64,000 nucleotides of DNA from Cladopsammia gracilis. Its lineage: Eukaryota; Cnidaria; Anthozoa; Scleractinia; Dendrophylliidae. The stretch covers positions 1,006,001 to 1,070,000 of the forward strand of contig JAJGOT010000016.1 in NCBI GenBank assembly GCA_022457155.1, read 5' to 3'. The notes beneath the pieces are model-generated. The model searched no databases, was not told the origin of the DNA, and saw nothing but the letters and a program-made list of their open reading frames with translations. Made by a program: the position numbers and the translations under genes. Positions within the stretch are counted from its first letter, which is position 1. Each line of letters starts with the position of its first letter. Positions 9,701 through 19,499 of this stretch are shown here, piece after piece.

Positions 9701-12163
9701 GCAGGAATGGTGTTTCCAAAATTGGTAAGTGATAAATTTCTGCCACCGTCGGGAAGAAGAGAGACCCTTGGGACGAAGTTGGTTTTTCCACCTCAAACAC
9801 CAACATTTCCAAATTCCTATTCGATCTGGAATCCTAGGGGCACAGTTTGTCGGTCGCAAGAGATTGTTAAGTGTCACTTTCGTATAACAGTCGATTTTTC
9901 TTTTAGAGGGGAGGTAAAGAATGTAGTGACTTGAGATAAAGCTGTCGATTTGTTGTTATTGATGGTTTGCTATTTTGAACTGTTTTTCAGAACCCGTCAC
10001 CTGACGACAGTGATCTACCTACAATAATAAGACTGGTGTATCGAGGAGCAGCTGAGTCGTGAGTAGCACGGTTTATCTGTTCTTAAACATCTTATCACGC
10101 TTTCCGTTTGAGATAATAGCCCTGTCGCCGTCATTCCGTTACAGCTGAGCCTCCCTTAATCGACCGAAGCATAGCCAAGGTGTGAGAGGGGGCGGGGGAA
10201 TTGATTTACGGTCCCACGAAAAGTGGTTACCCTGTGGTGTCCCTGCCAAATCTGACGAAGCGATTGGAAGTAGAATACAGTGATTGGACTGAGTGGAGTA
10301 CAATTCAGGAAGTAATCGGGCGAGTAATTTCACGAAATTACGAGCACGATTACCCCTGAATTGTACGACATGAAGTTCAATTATTAATTAATCACATCAA
10401 TAACAAAATTCGAGATTAAAAAGTCTATGTTGACGTTTTTTTGTATTCAAAACGTCAAAGATATTTTCTATCATTTCGAAAGCAGGAGGAAAACAGCCAA
10501 AGAGAACCCATTTAAGTGCAAATGATTGACGCGCACGCAACGTAGGTGTCCGATATAACTATCCAATAACAAAAAGTTGTAATTGAATAGCTTTAATGGC
10601 CCTTATCGTAGATGAGTACGCCACGCCAACATATCAGCGGTTTCTCGCTTTCTTGACCCAACAGTCTCGTTTTGATGTTTACGCTCATCGTCGTCAGAGG
10701 TTCTCGTAAACATCAAAACGAGACTATAGGGTCAAGAAAGCGAGAAACCGCTGATATGTTGGCGTGGCGTACTCATCCACGATAAGGGCCATTGGACACC
10801 CACTTGGTCGCACACCAATTACGTATGAAATAGGCGCACGGATGACCAATCACAATCGAGTATTTTGTTATTGATACGATTAGAATTAGAATCATATCAA
10901 GCTGTAGTACCCGCGCAAAATATTGCATCAGAAGAAGTAGTTTGATGCATGGGAGATAATTTCCCTTTATCAGCGTTGTATTGTAACAGTAACGCACTAT
11001 TCAGTATGTGTCTGTATTGACATTGAAATATGGTCGTGACTAGAATGGATACTCCAAAATCAGGTTGGACCACCTCGGACACTTATTGAGAATTATATAA
11101 CGTAATGTCGACACTTAGAATTTATTTTCAATAAATTTTTAAGTGTAAAAAAGAAAATCTAAAATCTCCACTCAGGATTGAACCTGTGACCTCAGCTAGG
11201 GTTATGATTACATAGCCTACCGTACCACTGTACCACCTAGCTTCTCGGGTTGCTTAGTCCTAAATTTAACTATATAAACTGCTAATCCCAACCTCAACTG
11301 AAAGCTAACCAGTTACTCCGTTATATAAGTCTAAATAAGGCGACCGAGGTAGTCCAACCTGATTTTGGAGTATCCATTCTAGTCACCACCATTGAAATAT
11401 GGGCAAGTGTCGCTTAGCAGAGGTTAAAAACAATAAATACCCAAAAGTTAGTTTGAAGAGAAAAGGCTACGTTTTTTGCAGTTTTAGACGTTGAAGTGAT
11501 TGCAGTCTTTTAATCTATTATTTTCTTTAAGGACGAGAGCTGACATTGATTCTCTTCAGTTGTTCGGAGTAAGTAAACGCAAGTCATTCATTGTCCTTAG
11601 TTATTAACTCGTGAATACATGAAGTGGTAGAGTCTACCTTCTATAGCTCAGAAGGAGGTCGGACACTTACTGAGAATTATATAACTTAATGTCAACAGTA
11701 AGAATTTTATTTTTAATAAATTTTTAAGTGTAAAAAAGAAAATCTAAAATTCCCAACTCAGGATTGAACCTGTGACCTTTGCTAGGCTTAGGCTTACATA
11801 GCCTACCGTACCACTGTACCACCTAGCTTCTCGGGTTGCTTAGGCCTAAATTTAACTATATAAACTGCTTTACCCCAACCTCAACTGAAAGCTAACCAGT
11901 TACTCCGTTATATAAGTCTTAATAAGGTGTCCGACCTCCTTCTGAGCTATAGAATCTAGCAATTTCCACGTGAAGCGTTGAGCGGGTTACAGCAATTAGA
12001 GCCGGACAAATATGTAAATTTTCTCATCAAGAAAGCCTCTTGAATGACGGCTAATTTCTATTATGTTTCCCTTCTTCTGCAGACAACAAATGTTAATGTT
12101 GATCCGTACGTCATAATCCGTAACATCAAGAAGACCGTCGAAAGACGAAGAGCACGTTCATGA
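6751..12163 (+). CDS. GalT-like HIT-superfamily nucleotidyltransferase, 3' nine exons (5' end not found)
   Basis: Nine exons join in frame: 6751-6782, 7301-7431, 7933-8015, 8238-8297, 8441-8525, 9666-9724, 9991-10058, 11532-11568 and 12083-12163 (TGA). All introns are GT-AG, and they encode 211 residues. The key motif is ASASQIHPHFHVTL (about residues 36-49). It matches the HPH active-site region of galactose-1-phosphate uridylyltransferases and the H-x-H-x-H pattern of the HIT superfamily, whose middle His is the nucleophile that becomes nucleotidylated. Further on, TPTASHEIMLI and the C-terminal STRADIDSLQLFG...NVNVDPY are typical of the GalT-like C-terminal lobe. The protein is probably cytosolic and acts on sugar-phosphate or nucleotide substrates, but the substrate is unknown. 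N-terminal exons must lie upstream of 6751, and I could not identify them. The family call comes from motif memory; the exon structure is read directly. Confidence 0.62.
8095..8165. repeat. Single partial copy of the 106-bp repeat inside an intron
   Basis: CGAAAGTACTGCTCGATAGC through TTCATTCACAGACTTG matches the 3577 array. Another remnant lies at about 7825-7880 (CCATTTGAATGGTTGAGGATTTCCTCCAC). Confidence 0.6.
8966..9050. repeat. Short tandem repeat, about 30-bp unit, 2.6 copies
   Basis: The unit AGATAATGTGCGTGCTCTGATTGGTCAATA is repeated head to tail inside an intron of the GalT-like gene. Confidence 0.8.
9288..9618 (-). mobile_element. tRNA-derived SINE with amplified 5' (A-box) end
   Basis: On the minus strand the tRNA-like head contains AGCGCGTTAGGCTTTCAAAC and a B-box-like GGTTTGAGCC. 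The body follows, with the CACCCAGGTGTATAAATGGG and GGACTAGCATCCCATCCAGG blocks shared with 45526-45800 and 56437-56740. The first 19 bases of the head (TAGGCGCGGTGGCGTAGTG) are repeated about four times at 9541-9618. It is inserted in an intron of the GalT-like gene. Confidence 0.75.
10596..10793. repeat. 198-bp foldback palindrome
   Basis: The left arm begins TGGCCCTTATCGTAGATGAG and the right arm ends CTCATCCACGATAAGGGCCA. The arms are about 90 bp and nearly perfect around a short loop (CTCATCGTCGTCAGAGG). Intronic. Confidence 0.85.
11034..11388. mobile_element. tRNA-like foldback element, copy 1, with 13-bp direct flanks
   Basis: The terminal inverted repeats run from TGACTAGAATGGATACTCC to its complement, and continue inward to CGGACACTTATT and TTATATAACG. 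The element is flanked on both sides by the direct repeat CATTGAAATATGG, a likely target-site duplication. The core, on the minus strand, is tRNA-like: A-box GGTGGTACAGTGGTACGG and B-box GGTTCAATCCT. Related copies lie at 11645-11958 and 63668-63998. Confidence 0.75.
11645..11958. mobile_element. tRNA-like foldback element, copy 2
   Basis: It has the same core and inner arms as copy 1 (tRNA-like on the minus strand, GGTTCAATCCT B-box). The outermost arm is TTCTATAGCTCAGAAGGAGG on the left and its exact complement on the right. This differs from copy 1 beyond the shared GGTCGGACAC. Located in the last intron of the GalT-like gene. Confidence 0.75.
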
Positions 12164-12589
12164 TTTGGGTTTCCAATCACTCGTGGGAAAAATGGGAAGA
12201 TCACTTGAACGGCGCTACGAACCTTGGTCATATCCAGAATACAATGCGGACCTGGGAGAATCTGTGTGGTGCCATGCGCCCTCTGATTGGCCAATGATGT
12301 AACGAGGTTTTTTACATTCAAGTAACGTAAGCCTTTTCCAGGCGTTCAGATTATGGGGAGCTAACAAAATGCGGATTAAATATAAAATTTCGAGTGTCTG
12401 ATGAATAGGAGAAGGCGCGTTTCTTCGCCTTTTTTCCGCTGGCATTTTGTCATTCGCGCGGCTCACCATTGTTTGGACGTCTAAAACAGGTGTGATCCGA
12501 AGCATTCTAGAGTGCGAATATGCGCCGCAACGATTAAAACTATTAAAACGATTAAAACTAACGATTAAAACTATTAAACTATTATAGCG

Positions 12590-12863
12590 CTCAAGCTTGC
12601 GTGATATCGCCTAATTTTAGCCGACTCGGCCTACAGCCTCGTCGGCTAAGAATTACGCGATATCACGCACGCTTTCGCGCTGTAATAGTTTTATAGTTCA
12701 ACACATTGATAACAAAAACAGTTTGAAAAAAAAATATCGAAGCCGGTCCGTCATTTTTGCATGCACTTGTCAAAATGCGAAATTTACCGCCATCGTTGAA
12801 TATACGTCATGTATATCGATATTTTTTTTTTACCATATTTGGGCAGTGTATCAATGTGTTGAA
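12590..12863. mobile_element. Short inverted-repeat element (CGATATCAC / CACATTGATA family)
   Basis: The first part is a palindrome: GCTTGCGTGATATCGCC against GCGATATCACGCACGC. It is followed by a segment bounded by TTCAACACATTGATA (12697-12711) and its complement at 12849-12863. A longer relative occupies about 35650-36535. Confidence 0.6.
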
Positions 12864-12889
12864 TTATAAGTAACGTTTTTACACTCTGA

Positions 12890-14288
12890 GCGCGCGCTAG
12901 GAAAAAAGAACTTTCAAAATTTTAGACTTGGGGAAGGTTATTGTCTTATAATAAACAATTTATTTAGCGAAATATTGTGTAATATGGCTGAGCATTTTGA
13001 CTTGTCAGTTTTCATTTGTTCTCGCCTAAAGGCTGGAAGAAATAAACACGGACTCGAAAAAAATACTCAACTGTATTATCTTCGGAGCAAGGATGAGAAT
13101 TAAAACTCAACCCACATACGACGCCGAGTCCGGGAATCGAAGCCGGGCCACATCCCTGCCATCCCTGCTCCCGTAAGTTACTTTTATTGCAAGTTAATAC
13201 AAAAAGAGACCATTTATTTGAAGAATTATGGTCAAACGGTTTTCAAGTTCTAGTTATTTTATGGCATTTTATCAAAATAAGAGATGAATATTTCGTATTT
13301 GCTGTAATTGGGAAACTATTATTTAATTCAATGCAAAGTTATGTTTGTAAGCACCTTCCGTACTTAAAATGGTCACTGAATACAATAATTGTTTATTGTT
13401 TCTGAGTGTAGATCAAGGGGCTACTACTTTCGGGGGTGGGGGGGGGGGGGTACTATCGGAATTCTACGTTAGTCCACTAGAATCTCGATAATTCGAACCA
13501 TTATTGCGAACACAAAACTGTTTAAGTTACAGTCCTTAATACGGACACCAAAGGGACAGACCCAAGTGTCCGTATTATAGAGGTAGGGATTGTATGAATT
13601 TTTGTATCTTAGGGACCAAGAGAACTGTCCGTAATAGAGAGGTGTCCGTAATAGAGAGGTGTCCGTATTAGAGGAGGAATGTCCAGAAATGCACGTTAAT
13701 GAGATTCTTGCTCTTTATGATAGACATCATGAAGTGTCCCCTAGACCTAATTCTCCCCTAAACACAAGCAATTCTGTCAAACATGAAGTCATATGGAAAT
13801 TACAAATAATTGTGTGTAATATGAAGTGCCCAAGGTCCGAGTTACGTGCATTTCTGGACATAAGTGCCGGCGTAAGCGGCGAGACTAAAAATAAATAATA
13901 GTGGCTCTGGCCATGAGAACGAGGTTGGAGAAAAAGAAAAAAATATATAGGTGTAAACAGGAGCCCATGATCCGGAGAGTCCAACTCCCATACCACGCCT
14001 TCGGCGTTTTCACAGACTGATCTATTTTTAGTTTAAATTTCCCGCGAGTTTGGATTCCTACCGGCCAATCACAACCGTTTGCGATGGTTTTTGTATCCAG
14101 CTGAGAAACGGAATGCAGAAGAGGGGATAGAATTGAGGTTCATGTACCTTGGATAGATAACGAACGAACTTAGGTCTTGATTAGGACATCATTCTACTGA
14201 TCTTTGATTCTAATTACCGCATTACTTGCGCTGAGCGGAAACAGATATTAAGTTCCGGGAAAAAAGAATCTTAAAATAATCCAGTTTA
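12890..14288. other. Gene-free stretch with decayed repeats
   Basis: 12890-13015 is a degenerate relative of the 5150-5338 hairpin family. A G run lies at 13437-13450. 13545-13680 carries GTGTCCGTAATAGAGAGG repeats related in style to the 15825 array. The flank GAATGTCCAGAAATGCACG (about 13678) is complemented by CGTGCATTTCTGGACATA at about 13845, giving a hairpin of about 185 bp. No gene is supported. Confidence 0.45.
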
Positions 14289-14660
14289 GCATACACTAAA
14301 ACAGTGGATAGCGTTGTTGGCGCTTTCTGATTGGCTACGGAAACTCGGGATAGCAAGTGCTATAGATGGTTTTTACTCGCGCGACCTTTAGTCCTGTGGG
14401 ACTCAAATGACAAAGGCCATGGCGGCCATGTTGGTGTACATAACAAAAGAAGTTCATTAAAATTCTTTTGTAGTTGTACACCAATATCGCCGCCGTGACG
14501 TAACGTGCAAACCATCTATTCACCTTTAAGCAATTTGCGCGTGAAAATTGTAATCGTTGACAAGAATAAATGAGTTAAAAATCATTATCTTCGTGCTATA
14601 TTATCTCACTGTTTTAGTATACACTAAAACAGCTATTCACCTCAGTGTCGGTGGCCAGTG
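14289..14660. mobile_element. MITE with TACACTAAAACAGTG termini
   Basis: The left end TACACTAAAACAGTG (14289) and right end CACTGTTTTAGTATA (to 14621) are inverted repeats. A second, adjacent end (TACACTAAAACAGCTATTCACC) starts at about 14618, so two elements abut or share a terminus. No coding capacity. Confidence 0.55.
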
Positions 14661-15112
14661 GTGGATATTCACCTCGCCGCTTTGCGGCTTGAAAAATATC
14701 CACCGCTAGTCAGCTCCACTTCGGCGAATAGTTGTTGCTGTGACAAGATATAATTACAGTTGCTTGCTCTGTGTTTTGGGCTTCTGGTGTTTACGGAACC
14801 TTGTGTCAAAATGGAACAATATTATAATGTATTTAAGTATTGCTAATTATCTCGATATGTAAATAGAAAAACTGTTAACTCGTCGATATGAGGTGTTATA
14901 ATCACATGGAAATCAAACCATTAAGAAAAAATTTTGTAATGGTTTTTAATATTCTTTTAAGAGAAATTACATTATTCATTGGGCCAAATTTCCAGTTGAA
15001 GCTCATTGTGCTTTACCATTTCAATAAGGCAAGGTAATACGGCCAACATTTCCGTGCAACTTGACGCGAAACAATGTTGCGTTGCAAAGATTGTCTGTTG
15101 GCGTATTATTAC

Positions 15113-15435
15113 CAGGGTTGCCACCTTCAGGGAAAAGTCAGGGAATTTTGCAAAAGGTCAGGGAAAATCTTAGTTCTTGTCAAAGTCAGTGAAAAGTCAG
15201 GGAATTTTGTTTTCAGTTTGGTGAAGTCAAATGCCGTGCGTTCAAAATCCCGTGAAGAGATCGAAAATGAAGAGAAGAATATTGATGGTCTGCAAAAGAA
15301 GCTGAAGTAAATGTAATAGTAGATGTGGCTTATTTGATAATTCGCCTAATGCAAAGTCAGTGGAAATTGTTTTGAGGTCAGTGAAAAGTCAGGGAAAAGT
15401 CGGAATTTTTTATGTTCTAATGAGTGGCAACCCTG
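15113..15435. mobile_element. 323-bp MITE with ATTAC target duplication, nested in another repeat
   Basis: The ends are CAGGGTTGCCAC and GTGGCAACCCTG, flanked by ATTAC at 15108-15112 and 15436-15440. The interior is built from repeats of GTCAGGGAAAAGTCAGGGAA, which create the ORF at 15074-15310. The surrounding sequence (about 15030-15560) is a separate repeat rich in GTAATACG and GTTGC/GCAAC palindromes, so the insertion order is clear. Confidence 0.75.
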
Positions 15436-15824
15436 ATTACGTACGCCCGCAACATTTCATGTTGCAAAAAGTAGAAGCGACGTCTATTTCTGCAACATGA
15501 AAATTTGTTGCGCGCGTGGGTGGTAATACGCGCAACATCAGGGCTGCAGCCTGTTGCGCAACAAGTTGCATGGTATTGTTGTGCGTTTTACTTCTCCCAT
15601 ATTCAGAGTTGATTCGGGCTTGTATTTTAAAACAAGATCTATATGCCGTAATATGCATTTAGAATATAAAGCGGTCAAGGTTTGAATATTGTCATAACTT
15701 GTGGTTAGAGTACAATAAACTCTTGTCAATCTTCTTCGGAGGACACGTACTACATTTAACTATTTTCTTTTACTGACCCCTCAATGGAAGTTCAAATGAC
15801 CTTGGGATACTCAAACACTGCCCG

Positions 15825-16985
15825 CGTACACGTAATAGAGGTGATATTTACAGAGACTATATGAGCGTTTTGCCAGCCGGGACCTGAGGGGAAGTATCCC
15901 CCTAATAGAGGTGATAATTACAAAGATTATATGAGCGTTTTACAGGCCGGGACCAGGAGAAGTGTTCCCTTAATAGAGGTGCCCCTTTAATAGAGGTGAT
16001 AATTACAAAGATTATATGAGCGTTTTTCCAGCCGGGACCAGGGGGAAGTATACCTTAATAGAGGTGTCCCTTTAATAGAGGTGGTAATTACAAAGATTAT
16101 ATGAGGGTTTTACCGGCCGGGAGCAGGAGTTAATAGAGGTGTCCCTTTAATAGAGGTGATAATTACAAAGATTATGTGAGCGTTTTGCCGGCAAGGATCA
16201 GGGGGAAGTGTCCCCTAATTAATAGGTGTCCCTTTAAGAGAGGTAACAATTACAAAGATTATATGAGCGTTTTACAGGCCGGGACTAGGAGAAGTGTCCC
16301 CCTTAATAGAGGTGTCCCTTTAATAGAGGTGATAATTACAAAGATTATATGAGCGTTTTGCCGGCCTGGAACAGGAGAAGTGTCCCTTTAATAGAGGTGA
16401 TAATTACAAAGATTATGATTGTTTTGCCGACCGGGACCAGGAGAAGTGTCCCCTTAATGAAGGTGTTCCTTTAATAGAGGTGATAATTTCAAAAATTATA
16501 TGAGGGTTTTGCCGACCGGGACCAGGAGAATTGTCCCCTCAATGAAGGTGTCCCTTTAAGGTAATAATTACAAAGATTATACGATGTATAGCGTTTTGTC
16601 GGCCTGGACCAGGAGAAGTGTCCGATTAATAGAGGTGTCCCTTTAATAAAGGTGATAATTAAAAAGATTATATGAGCGTTTTGCCGGCCGGGAACAGGAT
16701 AAGTGTCCTCTTAATGAAAGAATTACAAAGATTATGTGAGCGTTTTGCCGGCCGAGACCAGAAGAAATGTCCCCTTAATGGAGGTGTACCTTCAATGAAG
16801 GCGATAATTACAAAGAATATGTGAGCGTTTTGCCGGCCGGGACCAGGGGAAGTGTCCCCTTAAAGCTCCTTAATAGAGGTGTCCCTTTATTAAGGATAAT
16901 AATTACAAAGATTATATGAGCGTTTTGCCAGCCGGGACCAGGAGAAGTGCCCCCTAAATGGAGGTGTCCCAAAGTATACGTTCCA
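15825..16985. repeat. Minisatellite, about 85-bp unit, 13-14 copies
   Basis: Diverged units carry, in order, TTAATAGAGGTGTCCC, AGGTGATAATTACAAAGATT, ATATGAGCGTTTTGCCGG and CCGGGACCAGGAGAAGTGTC. The unit is itself composite: the AATAGAGGTG block occurs twice. No coding potential; the minus-strand ORF at 16808-17026 is a by-product. Confidence 0.9.
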
Positions 16986-16999
16986 CTGTATTCTTTCTG

Positions 17000-17760
17000 A
17001 GTTGTCTTATATAACGGTTCAAGCACATTGGCTTTATATAATCAAAAAACAAAACCAAATTTATCACTTTGGCCAATCAAATTAAAAACGCAGACAATCC
17101 AATGAATCAATCAGAACTCAAAGCAAATGCATTTAACCACAGGCTCGGTGAAGGAATGCGCGTGCCAAGTGGCACCTGTACAGAATCGATACATATTGAA
17201 AGTTTAAGACAGGAGTTTTTTTTTATTTATTTTATTTACCACGTAAGTCTTCACTCAATGATGAGTATTTAGACTGTCTAACTAAGTACTTAAATATAAA
17301 TTAATAAAAATTGGAAATTGCTTCCTTGAAAAGTAACAGAGATTTGCTTACTGCAATATCCCTAGGGAGCTGGTTCCAAGCAAGAAGTGTTCTGGAGTTT
17401 ACTTGAATGTCATTTTTTTGCCTTCAGTGGAAATAAAAAACCCTCTGCCTAAAACATAAATCCGTCTATGTTATGGGATGTTTTGAAACTTTTTTGGAGG
17501 AAATAGTTTTTCTCAAAGGATTTGCAAAATTAAGAGAAATAATAAATAACGAAGATTTAGTGAAGTTTTAAAACTCGAATTTAGTCCACTAGCAACCTGG
17601 GGTGCTCTTGCGTGGGTATCAACTGTCTGTTGGCTTCGTAAAAATCATTTTCTTTTTTCTATCCCTTCTTTAAAACTCGTTACTCGTAAGTTTCATTCAA
17701 ATTCAGGTATAACCCCGCCTTAATAAAGTGTATTGTTGTTTGTCCCACAATGAAGTCACT
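17000..17760. other. Gene-free AT-rich stretch
   Basis: No supported gene. 17271-17600 shows A/T-rich sequence with fragments (AGCAACCTGGGGTGC, AACTCGAATTTAG) that look like an old retroelement tail. I cannot assign it. Confidence 0.3.
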
Positions 17761-17765
17761 TGATG

Positions 17766-17822
17766 TCAACCTCGTTCCCAGGGCTTTTCCCTTCGAGAGA
17801 GGGGCGCTGGGAACGAGGTTGA
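17766..17822. repeat. Hairpin
   Basis: TCAACCTCGTTCCCAG is complemented by CTGGGAACGAGGTTGA around a loop containing CCTTCGAGAGAGG. It is a small foldback or transcription-stem-like repeat next to the Penelope-like relic. Confidence 0.7.
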
Positions 17823-17830
17823 CTTGATGT

Positions 17831-18250
17831 AGATCGTGACGTTTCGACCGCTTACTACTAGTCTTCATCAAGCGATGAGGTCGACCGAATGCGCGTCAAC
17901 ATTAGTTCCACGATGGTCAATTGTGATTGGTGGAACTCGGTCCTCATTATTCCGGTGAGAAGCTGTTCCCTCTGCGGTCCGCAGTAGTACTGTTCTCCTG
18001 TCGGTTGTGTTTTTGGGTAATTTGAAGAGTAAATATAGTTCTTCTGAAAGGATTTGTAAAATCGTGGCATCCACGCTTTAGGAATTTCGAATCCGTTATC
18101 CCTGTTGATGTTGTTAGGGTGAACTCTTATGTGGACAGCCTCTTTTACACCACGCGTGTAGCAGTGTGGGTCTCGATCAATAAATTTAACCTGTTCCACA
18201 GCGGACAATGGCCGGTCTGAAACGGCTGAAGTCTGGGTACGAGCGAGTCG
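17831..18250 (-). pseudogene. Penelope-like retroelement relic, 3' coding end
   Basis: The minus strand encodes FIDRDPHCYTRGVKEAVHIR, then HPNNINRDNGFEIPKAWMP. This conserved stretch occurs near the C-terminus of Penelope-like elements with GIY-YIG domains. The frame then shifts, and a second frame continues with PPITIDHRG and ends at the TGA in GCTTGATGA (AHSVDLIA*). Immediately downstream is the tail GAAGACTAGTAGTAAGCGG TCGAAACGTCACG, of the kind that often ends these elements. Frameshifts make it non-functional. It is close to, and convergent with nothing in, the GPCR gene; it lies just downstream of that gene's stop. Confidence 0.6.
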
Positions 18251-18355
18251 TATATCCCTGTTGTGCGAGTATCGATTTTTTTTAAGCAGACCCCAATATC
18301 GCGATAGTATCGAATACTTAGTATCGATACCGACCCACCCTCCCGAGAATGCTGT

Positions 18356-19303
18356 TCAACTTGAACGCGACCAAAATACTTTCTCTCTTCCCACTTGCAT
18401 TCCAAGCAGCTTTGCGATGCACCGCCTCAAATCAGCATTACGCCAGCAGTATATCAATGGATTCAGCGACGAATTGCAGAAAACCATACAGTCTGTGACT
18501 GGAAAAACGTAATAATGAAACACCTTGGCTGGAAAGAACTTGACTGCTACCAGCGATATAAGCAGAGGGGAATAACAGGTTAAAACCGATCCAACGATAT
18601 AAGCTGTAGTCTTGGTAACTTTGCTTTCTCTCGCCATTGCACTGACGTGTTGAGGCAGGCAGTGTATTTGAGAATGATGGCGTCGAGCAAGCCTGTAAAT
18701 ACGAATGTAGACGAATATGATAATAGCGACGAATATGACAATGAAACACGTCGCGGTCGCATAGTATTTTTCTGTGGTAAGGCCAAGGAATCGAGATATC
18801 ACAAATAGCGTCCACGAAGCGATGAAGAAACCGGTGAATAAAATCAGGCGTGAGATGGTTATGATTTGGTTGTATTTGAATGTGAAGAACAAAGCAATGT
18901 ACCTTTCGCACGCAATAAAGCAAACTATAAGAAACGATGCTCCGATGGATAAATGCCACAGAACTCTGTAAGTCACCATCACCCAGCATATATAACGATC
19001 TTGTAACTCTAACAAACGCCGGAGAAGATACATGGGCTGCACTGCGAAGCCGACAAAGAAGTCACTCATTGATAGTAGCAGTAAGAGTGTGTTCGAAGTG
19101 TTCAGTCTTAACTCGTTGTGTTTTAATATAGCTATACACACCAAACCGTTAGCTATCAATGCAACTAAAAGAAGCATTCCATTCCAAACCGTGACTGCTA
19201 CTGACATCGCTACTAAAGCTGTAGTTTTATTCATTTCATGGTACGTTAGGAACAAACATTGTAGATCACGAGTTTCATTTAGCATGATTGTCTTTCTCAT
19301 CAA
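18356..19303 (-). CDS. Class A (rhodopsin-like) G-protein-coupled receptor, single exon
   Basis: An intact 315-aa intronless receptor with seven hydrophobic segments. TM1 has IANGLVCIAIL (Asn 1.50). TM2 has LSMSDFFVGF (Asp 2.50). TM3 begins with a Cys (ICWVMV) and ends ACERYIAL, so the DRY motif is ERY. TM4 has the Trp in IASWTLF. TM5 lies around CFIVIFVAIIIFVYI. TM6 has CYSPLL instead of CWxP. TM7 has NSSLNPLIYCWRN (intact NPxxY), followed by a short helix 8. An NET and an NKT glycosylation site lie in the N-terminus. Translation could start at the first Met or at Met24 (MNKTTALV), which gives a more usual short N-terminus. The plasma-membrane receptor's ligand is unknown; no amine- or peptide-receptor signature is decisive. 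Confidence 0.88.
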   Translation of the reverse strand: MMRKTIMLNETRDLQCLFLTYHEMNKTTALVAMSVAVTVWNGMLLLVALIANGLVCIAILKHNELRLNTSNTLLLLLSMSDFFVGFAVQPMYLLRRLLELQDRYICWVMVTYRVLWHLSIGASFLIVCFIACERYIALFFTFKYNQIITISRLILFTGFFIASWTLFVISRFLGLTTEKYYATATCFIVIFVAIIIFVYIRIYRLARRHHSQIHCLPQHVSAMARESKVTKTTAYIVGSVLTCYSPLLISLVAVKFFPAKVFHYYVFPVTDCMVFCNSSLNPLIYCWRNADLRRCIAKLLGMQVGREKVFWSRSS

Positions 19304-19499
19304 GGCGAAGTCCAGCTATATTCACCAAATTCCTCTCATAATTTTTGTTGCCTTTCCAATGTTCTGGGGTCGAAAAAAGCCTGCTATTCATAAGTCTTCG
19401 AAAATGCTACTATATATATCACAGATTTGTGGTCATCGTATAAATCTGTAAACAGATTGTAGCTAAATGCGTGTCTTTTCAACCCAGCATTTGAAACAA

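Noticed and set aside
13187..13405. 72-aa ORF with hydrophobic residues
   Set aside because: AT-rich, no domain, no splice context and no conserved motif. Likely chance.
18145..18989. Alternative-frame ORFs (183 aa and 86 aa) over the GPCR
   Set aside because: They are shadows of the 315-aa seven-transmembrane frame, which has all class A motifs.
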